In this document: positions 25,145 to 38,844 of the stretch, piece after piece | How the letters are laid out: each line of letters begins with the position of its first letter | Numbering within the stretch: position 1 is the stretch's first letter | Source of the DNA: Malus domestica | Taxonomy: Eukaryota; Streptophyta; Magnoliopsida; Rosales; Rosaceae | Assembly (NCBI RefSeq): GCF_042453785.1 | Contig: NC_091675.1 | Coordinates: 3,546,501 to 3,610,500 of the forward strand | DNA length: 64,000 nt | Reading direction: 5' to 3' | Notes under the pieces: generated by a model | The model's database searches: none | The model's input: only the letters and a program-made list of their open reading frames with translations | Told to the model about the DNA's origin: nothing | Translations under genes and position numbers: made by a program

Positions 25145-25698
25145 CTGAGTATTCGTATGTGGGTAAACTCTGCCTGGGATTGGAGGATAAGGCTATCCCC
25201 TAGATTTGATCTGCTAGAAACTGATTCATTTTCAAACTTGAATTCAGGATTTCTTTTGAGAAAGCATGCATGGCACTTGGCAAATCACATGGTTTACATT
25301 TTGGATTTTCATGGCACTAAATGAATAAGGAAAATCATGGGGTCAGGTGGGATTAAAATACATAAAGTGTCATCGTTTTGCGAAGTAGGTTGAATAATCC
25401 ACATAGTCAGGCGGATATGCGCAAGAGAAAATTGTGTACGAAAATCACTACCCTTCTTAAAACAACATGCAGATTTCTAAAGTCACTAGTCACCGCCAAA
25501 CAAAGTGCAGAAAATAGGAAACAAAAACTAAACAACATTTCATGCCAAATTCCTTGCTAGTCCACAGCAGTAATCTGAACTAGCTACTGAAACTAATGTA
25601 CTTAGTAAAAAATCCTACCGGCAAAAAGAACAAAACCATCAAAAGGTCTTCCTTTTACCCCGCAAGAACTTCATTTACTGGCAATAGCTGCATCTGAT
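25145..25698. other. Spacer between psbX and the MscS-like gene
   Basis: The part next to psbX (to about 25260) is open in the psbX frame without an ATG. The rest is AT-rich 3' flank of the channel gene. No separate gene is seen. Confidence 0.5.
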
Positions 25699-28600
25699 TT
25701 AAGCTTGAGTGAGACGAACTTCTTGGGGCAGCAGATTGTACTTGATTTGGAGCTCTTCCAACATTTTCTTCAATTCGATGACTAGTTCAGTTCTCCGCTT
25801 ATTCTTTTCTCCGAACTCTTGAAAGTTCATTGTGTGAGTGACATACAGGGCCATCTTTAATTTATTGAGATTTTCGATTTCAGCCACTACCAGATTGTGG
25901 TTAGGATGCCAATGCTGCGAGTTACTCTCCAAATGACTGAACAAGCAAAATGAAATTGCAAAGGAGTAAATATAAAGGAGCAATAGAAATTGATGCTAGA
26001 CTGTTAATTAAAACTTTTTACTCAAGTGAAATCATGTGTGAATGTGCGGTTTGCACAACATAACAATTGTGATTATTCTAGTAGCGTAACATATCAGTTT
26101 ATTTGACAGGAAACTAACATATATGTTTCTAGACCTGTGCTAGCCCGTACATAAACCAACAAAAGATTTGATTCACTCACTGTTGTATTTTCTCGTTCAG
26201 CATGCCTATCTTCTCCACTGTTGTCGAAAAAGCAATGTGGAATTCGACGATGTCACCCATGTTTGGACTTCTATAGTAATTGCTGATGGCTTTTGTGGAC
26301 AAAACTGAATTCGGATAGTATACCTTCTCCATATTGAGTTTCAAGAAGACTGTATTTAAGATGTTCATCTCCTCAACCATCAACTGTCAGGTTGCCAGGC
26401 ATTAGAAATTTGATTAAGGAAACCGAATGTAATGAAACAAGAGTTGAGAAAGTTACCGGAACACCATCAACAACACAGCGGTCACCAACATCAAATGGGT
26501 GCATTACAAATACAAAAATTATAGCTTCAAATACAGTCTTGCAAGTGTTTCCAAACATAAAAGCTGCAACTACGAGCTGTGACGAGAGGAAAACAAGCAC
26601 TTTCGTGGTTGCAATTTCCATCAATAAAAGCCACACTACAATGGTAATAACAACCAGGATGCCAGTCACAAGTTTGTTCAATTGCCTTACAGCTGTTTTG
26701 GTGTCGTTTAAAGAATGAGCTAATGCTTTGCGACCATTGTAGACCTTCACCTGCAAAAGCCGGAAGGCAAAAAATACTTCACCTCTTTATCCGAAAGAAC
26801 TTTCTAAGGCGGACCACCAACAGCTCAATTATGTACATGACTGAGGACTGCTGCTGTTTTCTTATCTACCTTGTGGTTCAACATTAAACAAAAATGGACT
26901 CCAAGTGCAGACGCTAATGAGTAATGGTGAAGGGAAACAATGTCTATAGAAACAGACTCAAGTTACAAATTCCCTTTCTCCATCCCCCACCATATGTTTT
27001 TAGATTGTAAGGCGTGCATGATTTTAAAATAAAGCATGTATGTGTATGATCAAGGAATAACACTCCATGACTACAGAATCAATAAGTACAATGTGGAAGT
27101 CCAGACACATGAAAATAAAAGGTCTTACCACCCAATCCGTTAGAGATTTTCGGTCAATATGTCCAGCCTCATCTGTGTCAAACAGCGGAAACACAAGTTC
27201 CACCTCTTCTTTAATCATGAACCTCATGAGGTCCTCCACCTCAATGTACCTACTCAGATGTAAGATGTGTAAGAAACACATGAAAAGGCACCTATATCAC
27301 AAATAACAACTAAACAATAAGGTGGTTTTTCTCACTTGGAATCCGGTTGTGCGACGTTACGAAAAATGTGATAGGCAGCGGCGGTTGCTTCCATCTCATT
27401 AGTAATCTCCCCATCCGTCTGTTCAGCTCCTCCCGCTTCCATCTCATCCAATGTATGGGAGATGGTGGACAGCCCTGAACTTGAAACTGCGTCCACCAAT
27501 ACCTTCATGGTCCAAGCTGAAACCTTCTCTTGCTTCATCTTCTGAAGCTTTCCCATATCAATCACCTCTTTCTCCTTCCCAGCCTTAGCCTTCTTTGTCG
27601 TCCTGAAACTCACTTGCCCAGTGCTCGGACATTTCCCATCTCTCACAGCCTCCTCTATAAGTGCCGGCCCTGAAAGTGTCTGAAGAACATACTGATGGAA
27701 GATTGATTCTTGGATTCTATCAAAAAAGGTGTTCACATGGAAACTAGATGCTAAAATCTTAAGGAACAAAGTTTTTAACAACCACAAAAATGCCCCAACA
27801 AGAATGGAAACAAGAGTCCATGTGACATAATTCAAAATCTTGGTGTAAGTCTTTGATCGCTCGACCCCCCGATTGAACACCAATAGCCATGTGAGAAGAA
27901 CCAGAGCCAACCAAATCGAAACCTGAACGCTCTTTTTCATGCCATGAACAAAATACAAAACCTTTTTCCTCAGCAAGAAGTTCCTCTCAATCACAAAAAC
28001 TATGAAATGCATAAACCAGTTTGTAACCAACATTCCACAGAATATCACCATCACAAGCACACACCACTTCCAAATTTCCAAGCCCCAAAACATACCATTC
28101 TTTACTTTCTCGATAGTCAAGCTAGACACTAAACAAGCCAGAAGTACCAGAAAAGTACCCCACTCAAGCAAGACCTTAGTTGTCATTTTCACTTTCCTAT
28201 GGTTATCTCTACTCAATTTAACCTTCTTGTAAATCTCTTCATCCTCCTTCTCTTTGATCCTGCCTGGAGACGGCGGTATCCTCCCACTCCCGGAGATTGA
28301 AACACTCCTGATACCTGATTTATCATTTGGGGAACGCCTATTGAATGAACCCCTATAAGGGGAATTTGCCCCAACTTGATCTTCTTCAAACATATTGTGA
28401 TCAATGCCTACTGAGGGTTCACCAAATCTTGACTTGGGTTTCGAGTTAGTTGACCTATTTAGTGACTTTCTCCTAGCAAGACTCTCATTGCGGGTGGGAA
28501 TCTTGGGAGGCTTACCAGGACTGGCTCTCGAAAATTCAGGTGAAGGGGAGCTCACTGGGACCGACTTAGAGAACTCACTGCTGGACTCAGCCGATGCTTT

Positions 28601-28786
28601 GGCGGGTGAGCCCACTTTGCTTTGCTTGGGAGCTGAATATCCCGAGCCTTTTGAGGGAGATCCTTTTGCTGCATTGATCTCTTCGCTTCGAACTTCCAGT
28701 ACAACTTCACCTCCATTGGAAGAAAGCTTCTCCGACATGCTTACTTCCCCGCCTTTCAAAAGCTTTTCTCTCTCTATGGCCTTCAT
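25699..28786 (-). CDS. MSL10: Mechanosensitive channel of small conductance-like (MSL10-type)
   Basis: Five exons on the minus strand (27336-28786, 27129-27249, 26457-26750, 26181-26383, 25699-25936) close in frame to 768 residues. The protein is a stretch-activated ion channel of the plant plasma-membrane MSL class. The first 195 residues are a Ser/Pro/Lys-rich cytosolic tail. Membrane segments follow: LLEWGTFLVLLACLVSSL, WCVLVMVIFCGMLVTNWF, VSIWLALVLLTWLLVF and YVTWTLVSILVGAFLWLL. After a loop with an EF-hand-like FDTDEAGHIDRKSL come a fifth helix (LVTGILVVITIVVWLLL) and the MscS-homology pore helix (VVAAFMFGNTCKTVFEAIIF) with HPFDVGDRCVVDGVP. The C-terminal part is the soluble beta domain (EEMNILNTVFLKLNMEKVYYPNS). 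MSL10 is best known; MSL9 or another class member is possible. Confidence 0.92.
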
Positions 28787-29775
28787 TGAAACCCTACCAC
28801 ATCAAACTTCACAAAAATCTTGCATTAAACCCCAACTAAACAAAACACCAAAATCGGAATGGCATTCAAAAATGCGAATTTTCCGTACGCTTTTGGTAGA
28901 TAAATCCCAAGTTCCCTCTTTTCTTTCAGGATTAATCAAATCTTTATTTTCCTAATTAAATATTGAAGATTTATATCAATGGCTTTCTAACAACACCATA
29001 ATAAACTAATTCTGATCAAACGCTGCAACATTAAACATCACAAAAAGCTTTCACTAAACCCCCAAATAAAGAAACCATGGTACACCAGAACAAAATCACA
29101 TTTAAAAATTCTGACTTTTCAAACCCTTTTGGCAGATATATCCAATCTCCATCGTTTTATCCAAAGATTAATACTTTACAACAAGTAATCTACTTCTATT
29201 AACGTAACTGGAAAAGAAGTTACCTTGGCGCCAAAAAGATCAAGTCAATCAGTACAAAGTGTCTAAAACAGTAAGAAATACTACTCTTATTCACCTTAAT
29301 ATGTAAATAATCAGACTCACCACACCAGAGCTATTCACAGAGCAGAGACAGCACCCCACCAAGGAAAAAAATGGAAGATCATTCCAGCAAGTTCTTTGAT
29401 TCAGTAGTGCAAAGCAAGTGGCTAACTAGATTGAAAACAAAAAATTCAAATCCAAAAGAAAATATAAAAATTTTGATCTTGTGGGTTCTTGGGTGTTTGA
29501 AACTTCGGCGATTGATGCTTTAAATACTTGAGAAGGAGAAGAATAATGGTGATTTTATTAGAGATTGGTTTGCAGTTGCAATAGTATGTGATAAAATAAA
29601 TATTAATAATGTGAAAGTGAAAGAGCAAGGGAGTAAAAGAAGGTGCGCAGACAAGTCAGAGAGGGACAGAAGATATGAGAGAAGGTCGAGAGAGGGTTCA
29701 AATGTTTAGGAAATGCAAGTTCCTAAGAATGCATATTAATATTGTTAACCACGTGGGCTCCTTGGATATAAATAA

Positions 29776-29928
29776 GGAAATTTTAATGAAACATTTCTGG
29801 TACTGTTTATTTTTAATGTTAAGGATATTTTTACCTTAAAAAGTCATTTCTGGTACTATTCACTTACATATTTATTTTGTCTTTTTTATTAAAACTAAAG
29901 TTTTTTAGAACTTTTCGTTAATTTTCCT
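29776..29928. mobile_element. Recurrent 153-bp MITE copy
   Basis: The ends are GGAAATTTTAATGAAAC and, inverted, AGGAAAATTAACGAAAAG. It is flanked by perfect 9-bp TATAAATAA at 29767-29775 and 29929-29937. The internal blocks TTCTGGTACTGTTTA and GGTACTATTCACTTA match the other copies. Confidence 0.88.
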
Positions 29929-31951
29929 TATAAATAAACATGTCAGAAAATTAAGGTATAAGATAATGATCTTAGATCTTCCACAGTAGGTTGGAAAAAA
30001 ATAAGTGGGCTGCTTGGATACATTGAATTCATATGGAAATTACATTTTTACAATGAGCTAGAAAATTTGAGTGTGACATTAATTGATTGAATCGTAAGTT
30101 CAATATATATAACTCATTAATACGGTACTAATATATTAAACTTACACTAATGTAGCAGCAGTGTTGCAAAAATCAAATTCAAAATATCTGATTCCTACAT
30201 AAAAGTATCATACTCTTTTAAACTACTGTGAAAGACTTTGGCAAAAAAATTGTAGATTGAGTAATTAACCGCGTTATTTTTATATCTAGATTTACGTTTT
30301 TATATGGTCATCTCATAACATCGCTAGGGTCAAAAAAGAAGAAGGTTGGTAGAATGTACCATCGGATGTGATGTAATGAATTAAATGGTTTGGTAAAGAC
30401 ATTGTATTATTATGGTAATGTGATGTAATGAATATGAAGTCAGCAAGGGTAAAACTGGAATTTGGATGAAGAACAAGTAGGGTTTATGAGTTAATTATGC
30501 TTTAGTCGTAATTATGGTGTATGCGCACTAAATGTCTGATTATTTGATTCTTGTCATTTCATTTAATTGTAGTTAATTTTCATATTAAATGTTAACTTTT
30601 TAATTTTTGTTTTTAAAATAACCAAATTTAAGTGAAAAAAAACATGTGACAGATGATTAGATATATGGAAGCGTACAACATAGTTTATGATGGTGAGTAA
30701 AAATGCTCCCTACAGAGGCAGGCTCAGGTGCTGTGGCCAACCACAAAGAAACAAATAGCAATACAATCCCATTACGCAACAGTGGTCAATGAGAGAAAGT
30801 TGTTGAATGTTATTTGTTTTTACATTTTTTGTGCTAATTATCTCCATTACTTAATTAATATTCGATTAATACAATTATTATGGTTTATCTACGTGAATTA
30901 ATTGACATGCAAATCTCTGTTTAATGCAGATAAATGAATGACCTCAGATCGGAGGAGGATGGTGGGGAGGCCCACCAAAATAATACAGTGGGCCCAAGTA
31001 TTTGGAAAGATCTTTGATGTTGGGTGATAGGTACAGTCCATTTTAATTATTCATAGTCGTAGACTCGTAGTCCTAGTGCTACTTTCGCCCACCTTTGGCC
31101 CAACGATAAACATGGATTCTCTTTTTCTTTTCTTTTTTTCTCTCTTTGAATAAACATATGTTTGACAAAAAAAAAATCATTGGGTCTCATGTGAGAGATC
31201 AGTACAGATCAAACACGTCAAACAACATAGGTATTGTCAGCAACTTGTTAATTATTACTGTACAATTCATCAGGTGTGAGATTTTATTACAAAAAACCTC
31301 AATATAAGTTGAAATTAGTTGAAATGGGATATTTCAACAATGTTCTCTGTTTGTTTTTTTCTTCTTTCTTTTATGTTGTTTTCATTTCTTGAAAAATACT
31401 ACCATATTAGCCTTTTGCTTTACATGGTGCTCAATGCTCGAATTTCTTGCACGTACGTTAGTTTGATGCAACTTAGATTATTTATTCATCTCTCGCTATA
31501 TGTAGAAGGTTAACATTTTCTATTAAAGTTGTTGTTGTACATTGTTTGTATGACATTAGTCTACGTTTCATTCAGAGTGAACGTTTATGACATCCTGAAT
31601 AAGATAAGTATTTCGTAAATTTAATGTTGTTTTTTGTCATTATTAAGAAAGTATAGAACATGCTATTGTATGGCCTGAACCGCAATCATGCTAAATGTAA
31701 TAATGTAATTTACCTTTAAAAATAAGTTTACGGAAGTTGTAACATTTTGTGTTTTAAGTACACTTATATATTTATACGTAGAAAGGCGAGTGGACGACAT
31801 GACTCGAGGCATCAAAAGTGAAATGGCCAAAAACGTCTGCTAGCCATATGCAATCAGTCATGGTTTTGATATCTTGGAACTTGTATTATTGCAGTTTGAA
31901 TAATAATACAAAGAGTAATGATAGAAAAATTAAATTTATACATTAAATTTA

Positions 31952-32072
31952 GGGAAGTGTTATTGGCATTTTAAATTTTTCATTATGCACTTCTCATAAG
32001 TGTATTTTTATTTCTTAATATAGAAAGTTTAGAATGTAGAATGAGAATTTTGAAGTACTAATAACAATAGCC
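31952..32072. mobile_element. 121-bp MITE with 8-bp target duplication
   Basis: The ends are GGGAAGTGTTATTGGCA and, inverted, GGCTATTGTTATTAGTAC. TAAATTTA flanks it on both sides (31944-31951 and 32073-32080). An 8-bp duplication would fit an hAT-type element. No coding sequence. Confidence 0.65.
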
Positions 32073-32806
32073 TAAATTTATAAACTAAATGAGAGATTGA
32101 ATTCTTATTTAAATGTTGATTAATGTATTTAATTTTTTTTATGACACAATATTTAATATTTAATTTTAATTTTCTTAACATTATCATAATTTAAAAGGTA
32201 GGTAGGATAATAAATCCTTGATCAATCCATGAAACGACAAGACAAAAGGCCAATATTTTAAAAGGAAGGGAGTGAAACGACATGCAAACTTTTTACCTTT
32301 ATCGTTTTGTTTTGTGTGATTAATAACGACGTGTGAGGCATGATTTGCAATTAAAACGTCGCTTTTGTGTGCATCAACTTTATCTTTTAAGGGTTGATTG
32401 CAAAGTTAAGACAAATGCAATACGAACTTGATTACATCAATCTTTTGTGAGTTTATTTATTTATAAACTAATCATATATTTATTCAACTACGGTCTTCTG
32501 GAAGTAATGGTTCTCTCTCTCTTTGGAGAAGGTGGGGCATTTTTGCACTGTACATCGACCGATTATGTAGAGCTGATCTCGCTTAATCATCTTTTATTTA
32601 ATTACTTTATAGTTTGTTAACCTAAACTCATTGCTTACGTACGTATGAAACCCAATAACTTTGACTTTATGATATATTTGATCAAAGTAACAAAAGGTCG
32701 AGACATCAATAATATCCTAATTGCTTAAATGAACGTCCAAACTGATTGGATTAACAAATCCAAACTGATTAGATTAACATTAACATAAGCAAATGGTTGT
32801 TAAACA

Positions 32807-35800
32807 TCAATAAAATAATCTGTTTTGAAGAGCCTTCAAACTGCTTGTAATGGCGGCAAAGGATGGTCTCACTGACGCATCTGCATTCCATGAAAGGCAA
32901 ATTAGGTCAATTAGTTCCCCAAGTTGCCCATCACGATCATCAGCCAGTTTTGGCCTTAGGTTCTCCTCCACAACTTCCATTGCAATCTACAGTGAAAATC
33001 ACTAGTCGATTAGTATTATTTTCCACAAGATTAATTCGATTATTATTATTTTCAATTACTTATTGTTCATGTCATGTTTTAGTTAAAAATTTAACCGGCA
33101 TTAATCACACATAAGCGATACATCATTGTCAATGCATTGCAAATTTAGCGTCATGCATCACCAGAAAATCTCTCCGTACAACTTTATATATCCTTTTATT
33201 TCCTTGAGATAAGGTGGGTTGTTTCTTACCTTAATGGGACCATAATCCTTCTCAATATAAGGATAATCTCCAGTTATAAGCTCATTCAATAAAATCCCAA
33301 AACTGTATACGTCGCATTTTTCGTTATAAGGCTCGCATTGGATGACCTCAGGTGCCATGTACACATAAGTTCCTGCAAATAATTAAAGGTAATTAACGAA
33401 CAGATTAAGACATAAATCACTTAGTTAACACATATATGTATGAATAAATCAATCACTTAACACACAAATCCTCACCCGTTTCGCCGGTGAGTGCCTTCTC
33501 TTCATCACTCAAGAACCGAGCATGACCAAAATCTGCAACTCGTACATGCATAGCATCGTCCAAAAATATGTTGCTAGGCTTGAGATCACGATGAATCACC
33601 ATAGGCCTTTGTCCATGAAGATACTGCATGGCTAGAGCAATCTCCAATGCCCTAGCGACCCTCTCTTTGAGCGGAGGAAGTGGTATCATCCTCTCTTTTC
33701 GCCTATTTCCGGGGCCGTGAAGCCACTCCTTCAGTGTTGTGCTCATGAACTCCGTCACCACCCAAGCATAGTTAGGAGGATCGAGGCATGCACCCATTAG
33801 CTGAAGTATGTATGGATGTCGCTGCCTACGTAAGGTGTCAAGCTCTTGAGCGAAAAATGCGACACCATTGTCGTTAGTTTCAAAGAAATCAGGGTACATG
33901 CATTTCACTGCCACTTCAAGTCCATGCCATGTTCCTTTGTATATGTGAGCCGTACTTCCCTGCCCTATTTTTTCGTCAATCTCAATCTGATCCAATTTTC
34001 ACCATACATGAGTAGATACGTTACCATAGGCTTTAGGAAATTTGGCAAGTTACATTGATCAAGACTGTATATCAAAATTACACATTCATATACTAAGTTT
34101 ACTTGATTAACAATTTTCGTTGACAATCTGACAAGATAGCATGTTAAACCATACGAAACATAATGTACAAATTTTAAATTTGGGTCACAGAAGACCTACC
34201 TCTCCTGGGTGGATGTACCATCCATTTAGCTGGGCTTGCTCAGTAACAGCTGCTAGATCAGAAGAATGGTGTGGTTGAGTTGCTGGAAATTGTGGGGTGG
34301 CATTTGGACTTGAAGTGGCAACATTGGAGGAGGGAGGGCATGGTTGTGGGCCAATGTCTTTGGAGTTGTGAATAAGGTTCAAGAATCCATTATCTTGGGC
34401 TACTTGTAGGCAGTGGCCAAGATAATCTTGTGTTCTTTCCATCATCTTCTTATGCATAATGTGAAGCTCTGTCTCATTTAGGACTCTCTTTTCCAGCTCT
34501 GCCACCTTAATTTGCAGCCAAAACCCAAAATATGACAATTCAATTCAACAAAAATAAGTATTTGGTTTCATAATCTTGTGTACTACAACTACGTGTTTGT
34601 TAAAATAGAAAACTTCATTTTAATCCTTGGCAAAGATGATTTTTTGATTAAAACCATGAGTAAGATCAAAATCTAATTTTAGTCCCTTGATACATTAATA
34701 GCCTCATTTATTAATTATATTTTGATTTTTAATTATTTATCTTTTTCTTTCTAATTTTTAATGTATTAATTTTATTTCATTATAATTTTTATTTTCATTT
34801 CATTCATTGTAATATATTTTGTTGTGAACATTTAGATAAACTAATTTTTGTTATACAATATATTTCGATGTACTTTATCTTCTTTATTTAGGTATATTAA
34901 ATTCATTATAATACATTTCGGTGCATACATTTAGGTATACATATTTCGGTACATACATTTCGATACAAACATTTAGGTACATTAATTCAATATAATACAT
35001 TTTCGGTACTAACATTTCGGTGCATACATTTCGGTACACACATTTAGGTACATTAATTTAATATTAAAACATTTCGGTGCATATATTTAGGTACATACAT
35101 TTCGGTACTAACATTTAGGTACATTAATTGAGTCTTTCAAATTTGAAGAATGTTAAATAAAATTAATAAATTAAAAAACTCTTTTTTGGTCAGAAAATAA
35201 ATTAAAATTTGTGTATTAATAAATTTAAATATTTAATGGGAGACATTAAATAAAATGCACATTAATTATTTTGAATTCAGGACACATTAGGGACTAAAAT
35301 CAATATTTAATCTAACACCAGGTTTTTTTAAAATTTTAATCTTCTTGAAGGATTAAAGTTCAAAAAACCCTTGTTAAAATCGAATTGTTTTCTCCAACTT
35401 TATATTGTGAACACCAAAAAGCTCGTCTACGTTCATCACACTACGAAAATTTGAATATGTAGTGACGAAAACAACATTCCAATCATTTAGAATTCAGCAC
35501 TGGAAAAGTTATAGAGATGGGATTTTTTTTTCTTTTCTTTTTGTCAAACATAGAGATACGCATGTTTGATAGTAATTGTGAATTTTCTTTAATTTAACAT
35601 CCACATTATTACGTCTTATTGTTTATTTAGTGTAACAGCCACTTATCAAATAGCTTTTATGCGGGACCAAAGAAACATATGGTACACGAATATTGGGCGG
35701 TATTTGACAAGCATATATACCTGTTCACCAAACAACAAAAAAAAAAAAAAAAAACAAGCATATACCTGCTGCTCTAATTTAGAGATCATTGGATGGTGGT

Positions 35801-35975
35801 TCATAGGAACAACGTTAACTGACGCCGAACTTGAGCAGCCATCCGTCCCTTGGCAACATCCAGTTGAGGTGGCAGTGGCGATGTTAGTAGGCACTACTTG
35901 CTTTGCACTACTTGAATTGGTTTTCGCCGACTGTGGAGGCCCAAATATGGAACCCTTCTTCTTGAAATAGTTCAT
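32807..35975 (-). CDS. Raf-like (TKL) serine/threonine protein kinase
   Basis: Five exons on the minus strand (35766-35975, 34200-34505, 33476-33986, 33230-33372, 32807-32986) close in frame to 449 residues. Residues 1-172 are non-catalytic: a basic start ([14 protein letters not shown]), a Ser/Thr-rich stretch, a short coiled coil spanning exons 1 and 2 ([15 protein letters not shown]) and a Ser/Pro/Gln-rich linker. The kinase domain starts near 175 with the glycine loop [11 protein letters not shown]. The ATP lysine is in VAVK (about residue 200), the catalytic loop is HRDLKPSN (Asp about 306), the metal-binding DFG is about 324, and APE follows. RPSF near the end is the usual terminal arginine motif. 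All catalytic residues are present. The WH...VAVK and [11 protein letters not shown] patterns are those of plant Raf-like MAPKKK kinases; the exact subgroup and substrates are unknown. Confidence 0.88.
34850..35130. repeat. Degenerate minisatellite in intron 1 of the kinase gene
   Basis: The core TACATTTCGGTACATACATT / TAGGTACATTAAT recurs roughly ten times with variations (CATTTCGGT, CATTTAGGT, ACATTAATT). The unit is about 12-26 bases. It lies wholly inside intron 1 and is not coding. Confidence 0.8.
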
Positions 35976-37293
35976 GCTATTCGGTTTTCCTATATGCCAA
36001 TTACGATTAATTAGTGAGAATACGCAAAGAGGGGGAGCTTAATAATGGTTTAATGGTGTTTATAAGGTGTCCCAACGTTTGTAGTTTAGTTCATGCAATA
36101 AAACAATCTGGGCGGATTTTGTGATGTCAATTATTTGTTTTTATACAGCTTATGTTGATGAGGCGATAAAGTCTATGAATATGAGAAGGGATGCCAAGAA
36201 TTACAGTCTGGGCGGATTTCACTACTATAAATTATGCGGATCCTTCTAGTAGTAGCTATGGACTTGAAGCACAAAAAATTTACAATATTACCACAAAAGT
36301 ATTGTGAAGACAGAGAGATTGATTCGAGATAAAGAGTTGTGCTAGCGTCAGTCGCTTTTTAGACACAACAATATCTCATCATTCATTGATTATTGTAAGA
36401 TTTATGTTTCATTGAGAATTTAGGTTATGATTGACCCGAATGAGATCTATCTTGCAATTATATATCAATATTTGAGCTAACATTGTACTGCTCAAATTGA
36501 CGCTAGGGATACCCTTCGACAATTTGAATCGACGAAGTGTCCAATTAATGAATAGGTAATTAGATTGTCATTGCTCTATGTTTAAATGTATGCAAGTATA
36601 TGGGGATGGATAGAGAGGAATATGAATCTTGAAAACCCTAACTACTGTTATTACAAGTAAGTGGTCCTGCAAGAACTTCAACTCTTAGGTCACAGAGCAT
36701 GACTTTTGTAGAAGAAAGGAGAGGACAGTGGTGCTAACAAACAATTATTGTGGAATTTTCACCTCGGGATCGACAATCACTCATTAGCTTTTGTGACTTT
36801 GTCTTTTACTCTTTCACCACCCGAATAGCCAAAAAATAAAAGCAGTGGAACCTAGTCTAGTGAAGACCGAGGAGGAGGAGACTGTGGACCATTCAACGAT
36901 CGTAATCTTGTTGAGAGGAGCTGGCCCTCCCTCAGGGCGCAGGGCTCAGCCTGTCAGTCTGGCGCCCTTTTCCCCACTTCCACGCGGGTTTGTTCAATAT
37001 ATTTCACAGTTTGATTAGAAGAAAAAGAAAGCATGCATGTTGGATAGAAGTTAAACCACACAAGTAGGGATAGAGCAACAGTAAGAACAATGTATTTACG
37101 ATATAGAACGTCTTATAAAGTTCAACGTACGTATTTGTAAATGGAAGGTGGAACTTGATTCCTTTTTTCCCACGATTGACAACTTTATTTAACTTGAGAA
37201 TGTTAAATTACTGTGTATATTTATAGGGTAGAGTTTTGCAGACTTGATTTGACTAGTGAACTTCATCTGCAACTTAAGATGCCATAAAAATTA

Positions 37294-37447
37294 AGGAAAA
37301 CTAATGAAAAGAGTTTGGAAACTTTGAGTTTTAATGATAAGGACAAAATAAAGGATAAAGTGAATAGTACCATGATTGACTTTTTAGTGTAAAAATGTGG
37401 TTTTTCGTTAAAGTGAACAGTACCGGGAGCTTTTCGTTAAAGTTCCC
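37294..37447. mobile_element. Recurrent 154-bp MITE, best-preserved copy
   Basis: The ends are AGGAAAACTAATGAAAAG and, inverted, GGGAACTTTAACGAAAAG. It is flanked by perfect 9-bp TAAAAATTA at 37285-37293 and 37448-37456. Internal blocks include GGACAAAATAAAGGATAAAG and GTGAACAGTACCGGGAGC. No coding capacity. Confidence 0.92.
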
Positions 37448-38844
37448 TAAAAATTATGCAGAAAGCAGCAAAGAAATTAAGGAAGCACAGTTTTTGAATT
37501 GAGCAATACAACTACTACTGAGATCCATTTTTGTTGGTGAAGAAGAAAGGTGCATATTAAAATATAAAGAAAAGGATAACACAACAACTTGCATAATTAT
37601 TCAACATATGGTTCGTATTTGAACATCCTCGTTTGATTTACACTACTCAGTTTGTACTATGTTTGAGAAAATCCTGAGCTCAAATCTAAGGGACGATAGT
37701 TGTTGATTTTAAAACATTGCTTATACTGCACATCATCAATTTTCATCCAAATATGCCTATATTTTTATTTTGTTGACGGAGATACTGAGTTCAAATATGT
37801 CGTTGATAATAGTAAATGCGGTCATGATTTAAAAATATTGTACTTGGAGTTATGAATTACGAACATGATTAGTGATTTGTAAAACCTAGAAGCTAGAAAC
37901 TGAGGATGGTCCAAAAGTGGTAAACGATTTCTCTCCTGCTTCCTCCACACGCCACCCACATTACTCTTCTAATTATTACCAGCAACTCCCCACCACCTCA
38001 CCCACTGTAAGGAAATTACCCTAAAATAACCAAAATTGAATTCATTCGTCAACATTTTAATCAAATTGTTTAATAATTTACTGATACATTTCAACCCTTG
38101 GAGCCCTGAAGTTCTGTATCTGACTCCTTGAAGAACAATACTTCCCTTATTTCCGAAAAGGTGGAAAGTCTAATCATTCCCTAAAAGTTAATGCTGCATT
38201 ATTTCTACCTACAATAAGAATAATCGAATCATTCATTCTCTTTATCATTATTCAAATATATCTTGAAGTTCGAGACCTTTTAGACATTTATATATGTCTA
38301 ACAAAACGATTATGATAACAAGTGTTGACGGTCAATTTCTTTGATTTATATGAATGAACATGGTCTTCAAATTGGAATAATTTTTCTAGAAAAGATATTT
38401 AAATAGAAAATTTCAATGAATAAAGTTTAGTCAGCCTTGTTTTTAAGTTAGTTAATCATATGATGATGCTAATTTTGACTTAGAGAGAGATATATTTCAA
38501 TTCTTGGCATCAAGACTTTGAGACCCAGAGTTGAATCTGCATGGTCATCACGTACCACTAATCTTGTATATTAATAATAAGCAATTATTAAGCATCTTTC
38601 AATTTGATCGTGCTCGATCAGTTAATTTCTTAGTCGCCACAGCAAATCATCAGTCCTACAACTCGTCCTCGTGTCCCCTCATTTTTTCACTACTTGATAT
38701 AATAACAAAAATGTAGCAACCTGCATTGGCATGGCACTTCTTCACAACATATTGTGACATATAATAAATAAAAAATATATAATTATATGTACGTATAGAT
38801 GATTGCCACTTGGCGGCTGCACTTGCAAAGCATATATGTATAAA

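Larger units (their letters stand above)
28787..32806. other. Intergenic region upstream of the MscS-like gene
   Basis: The first 900 bases are the presumed leader and promoter of the channel gene; a 5' UTR intron is possible because several GT/AG signals lie there. The rest is AT-rich with two MITEs listed separately. Open frames (for example 31319-31513) are short and unsupported. No gene or RNA was recognised. Confidence 0.5.

Noticed and set aside
36890-37000. GC-rich patch with a short palindrome (GCCCTCCCTCAGGGC)
   Set aside because: Considered as a microRNA or snoRNA hairpin, but the stem is short and no known mature sequence or box motif is visible.
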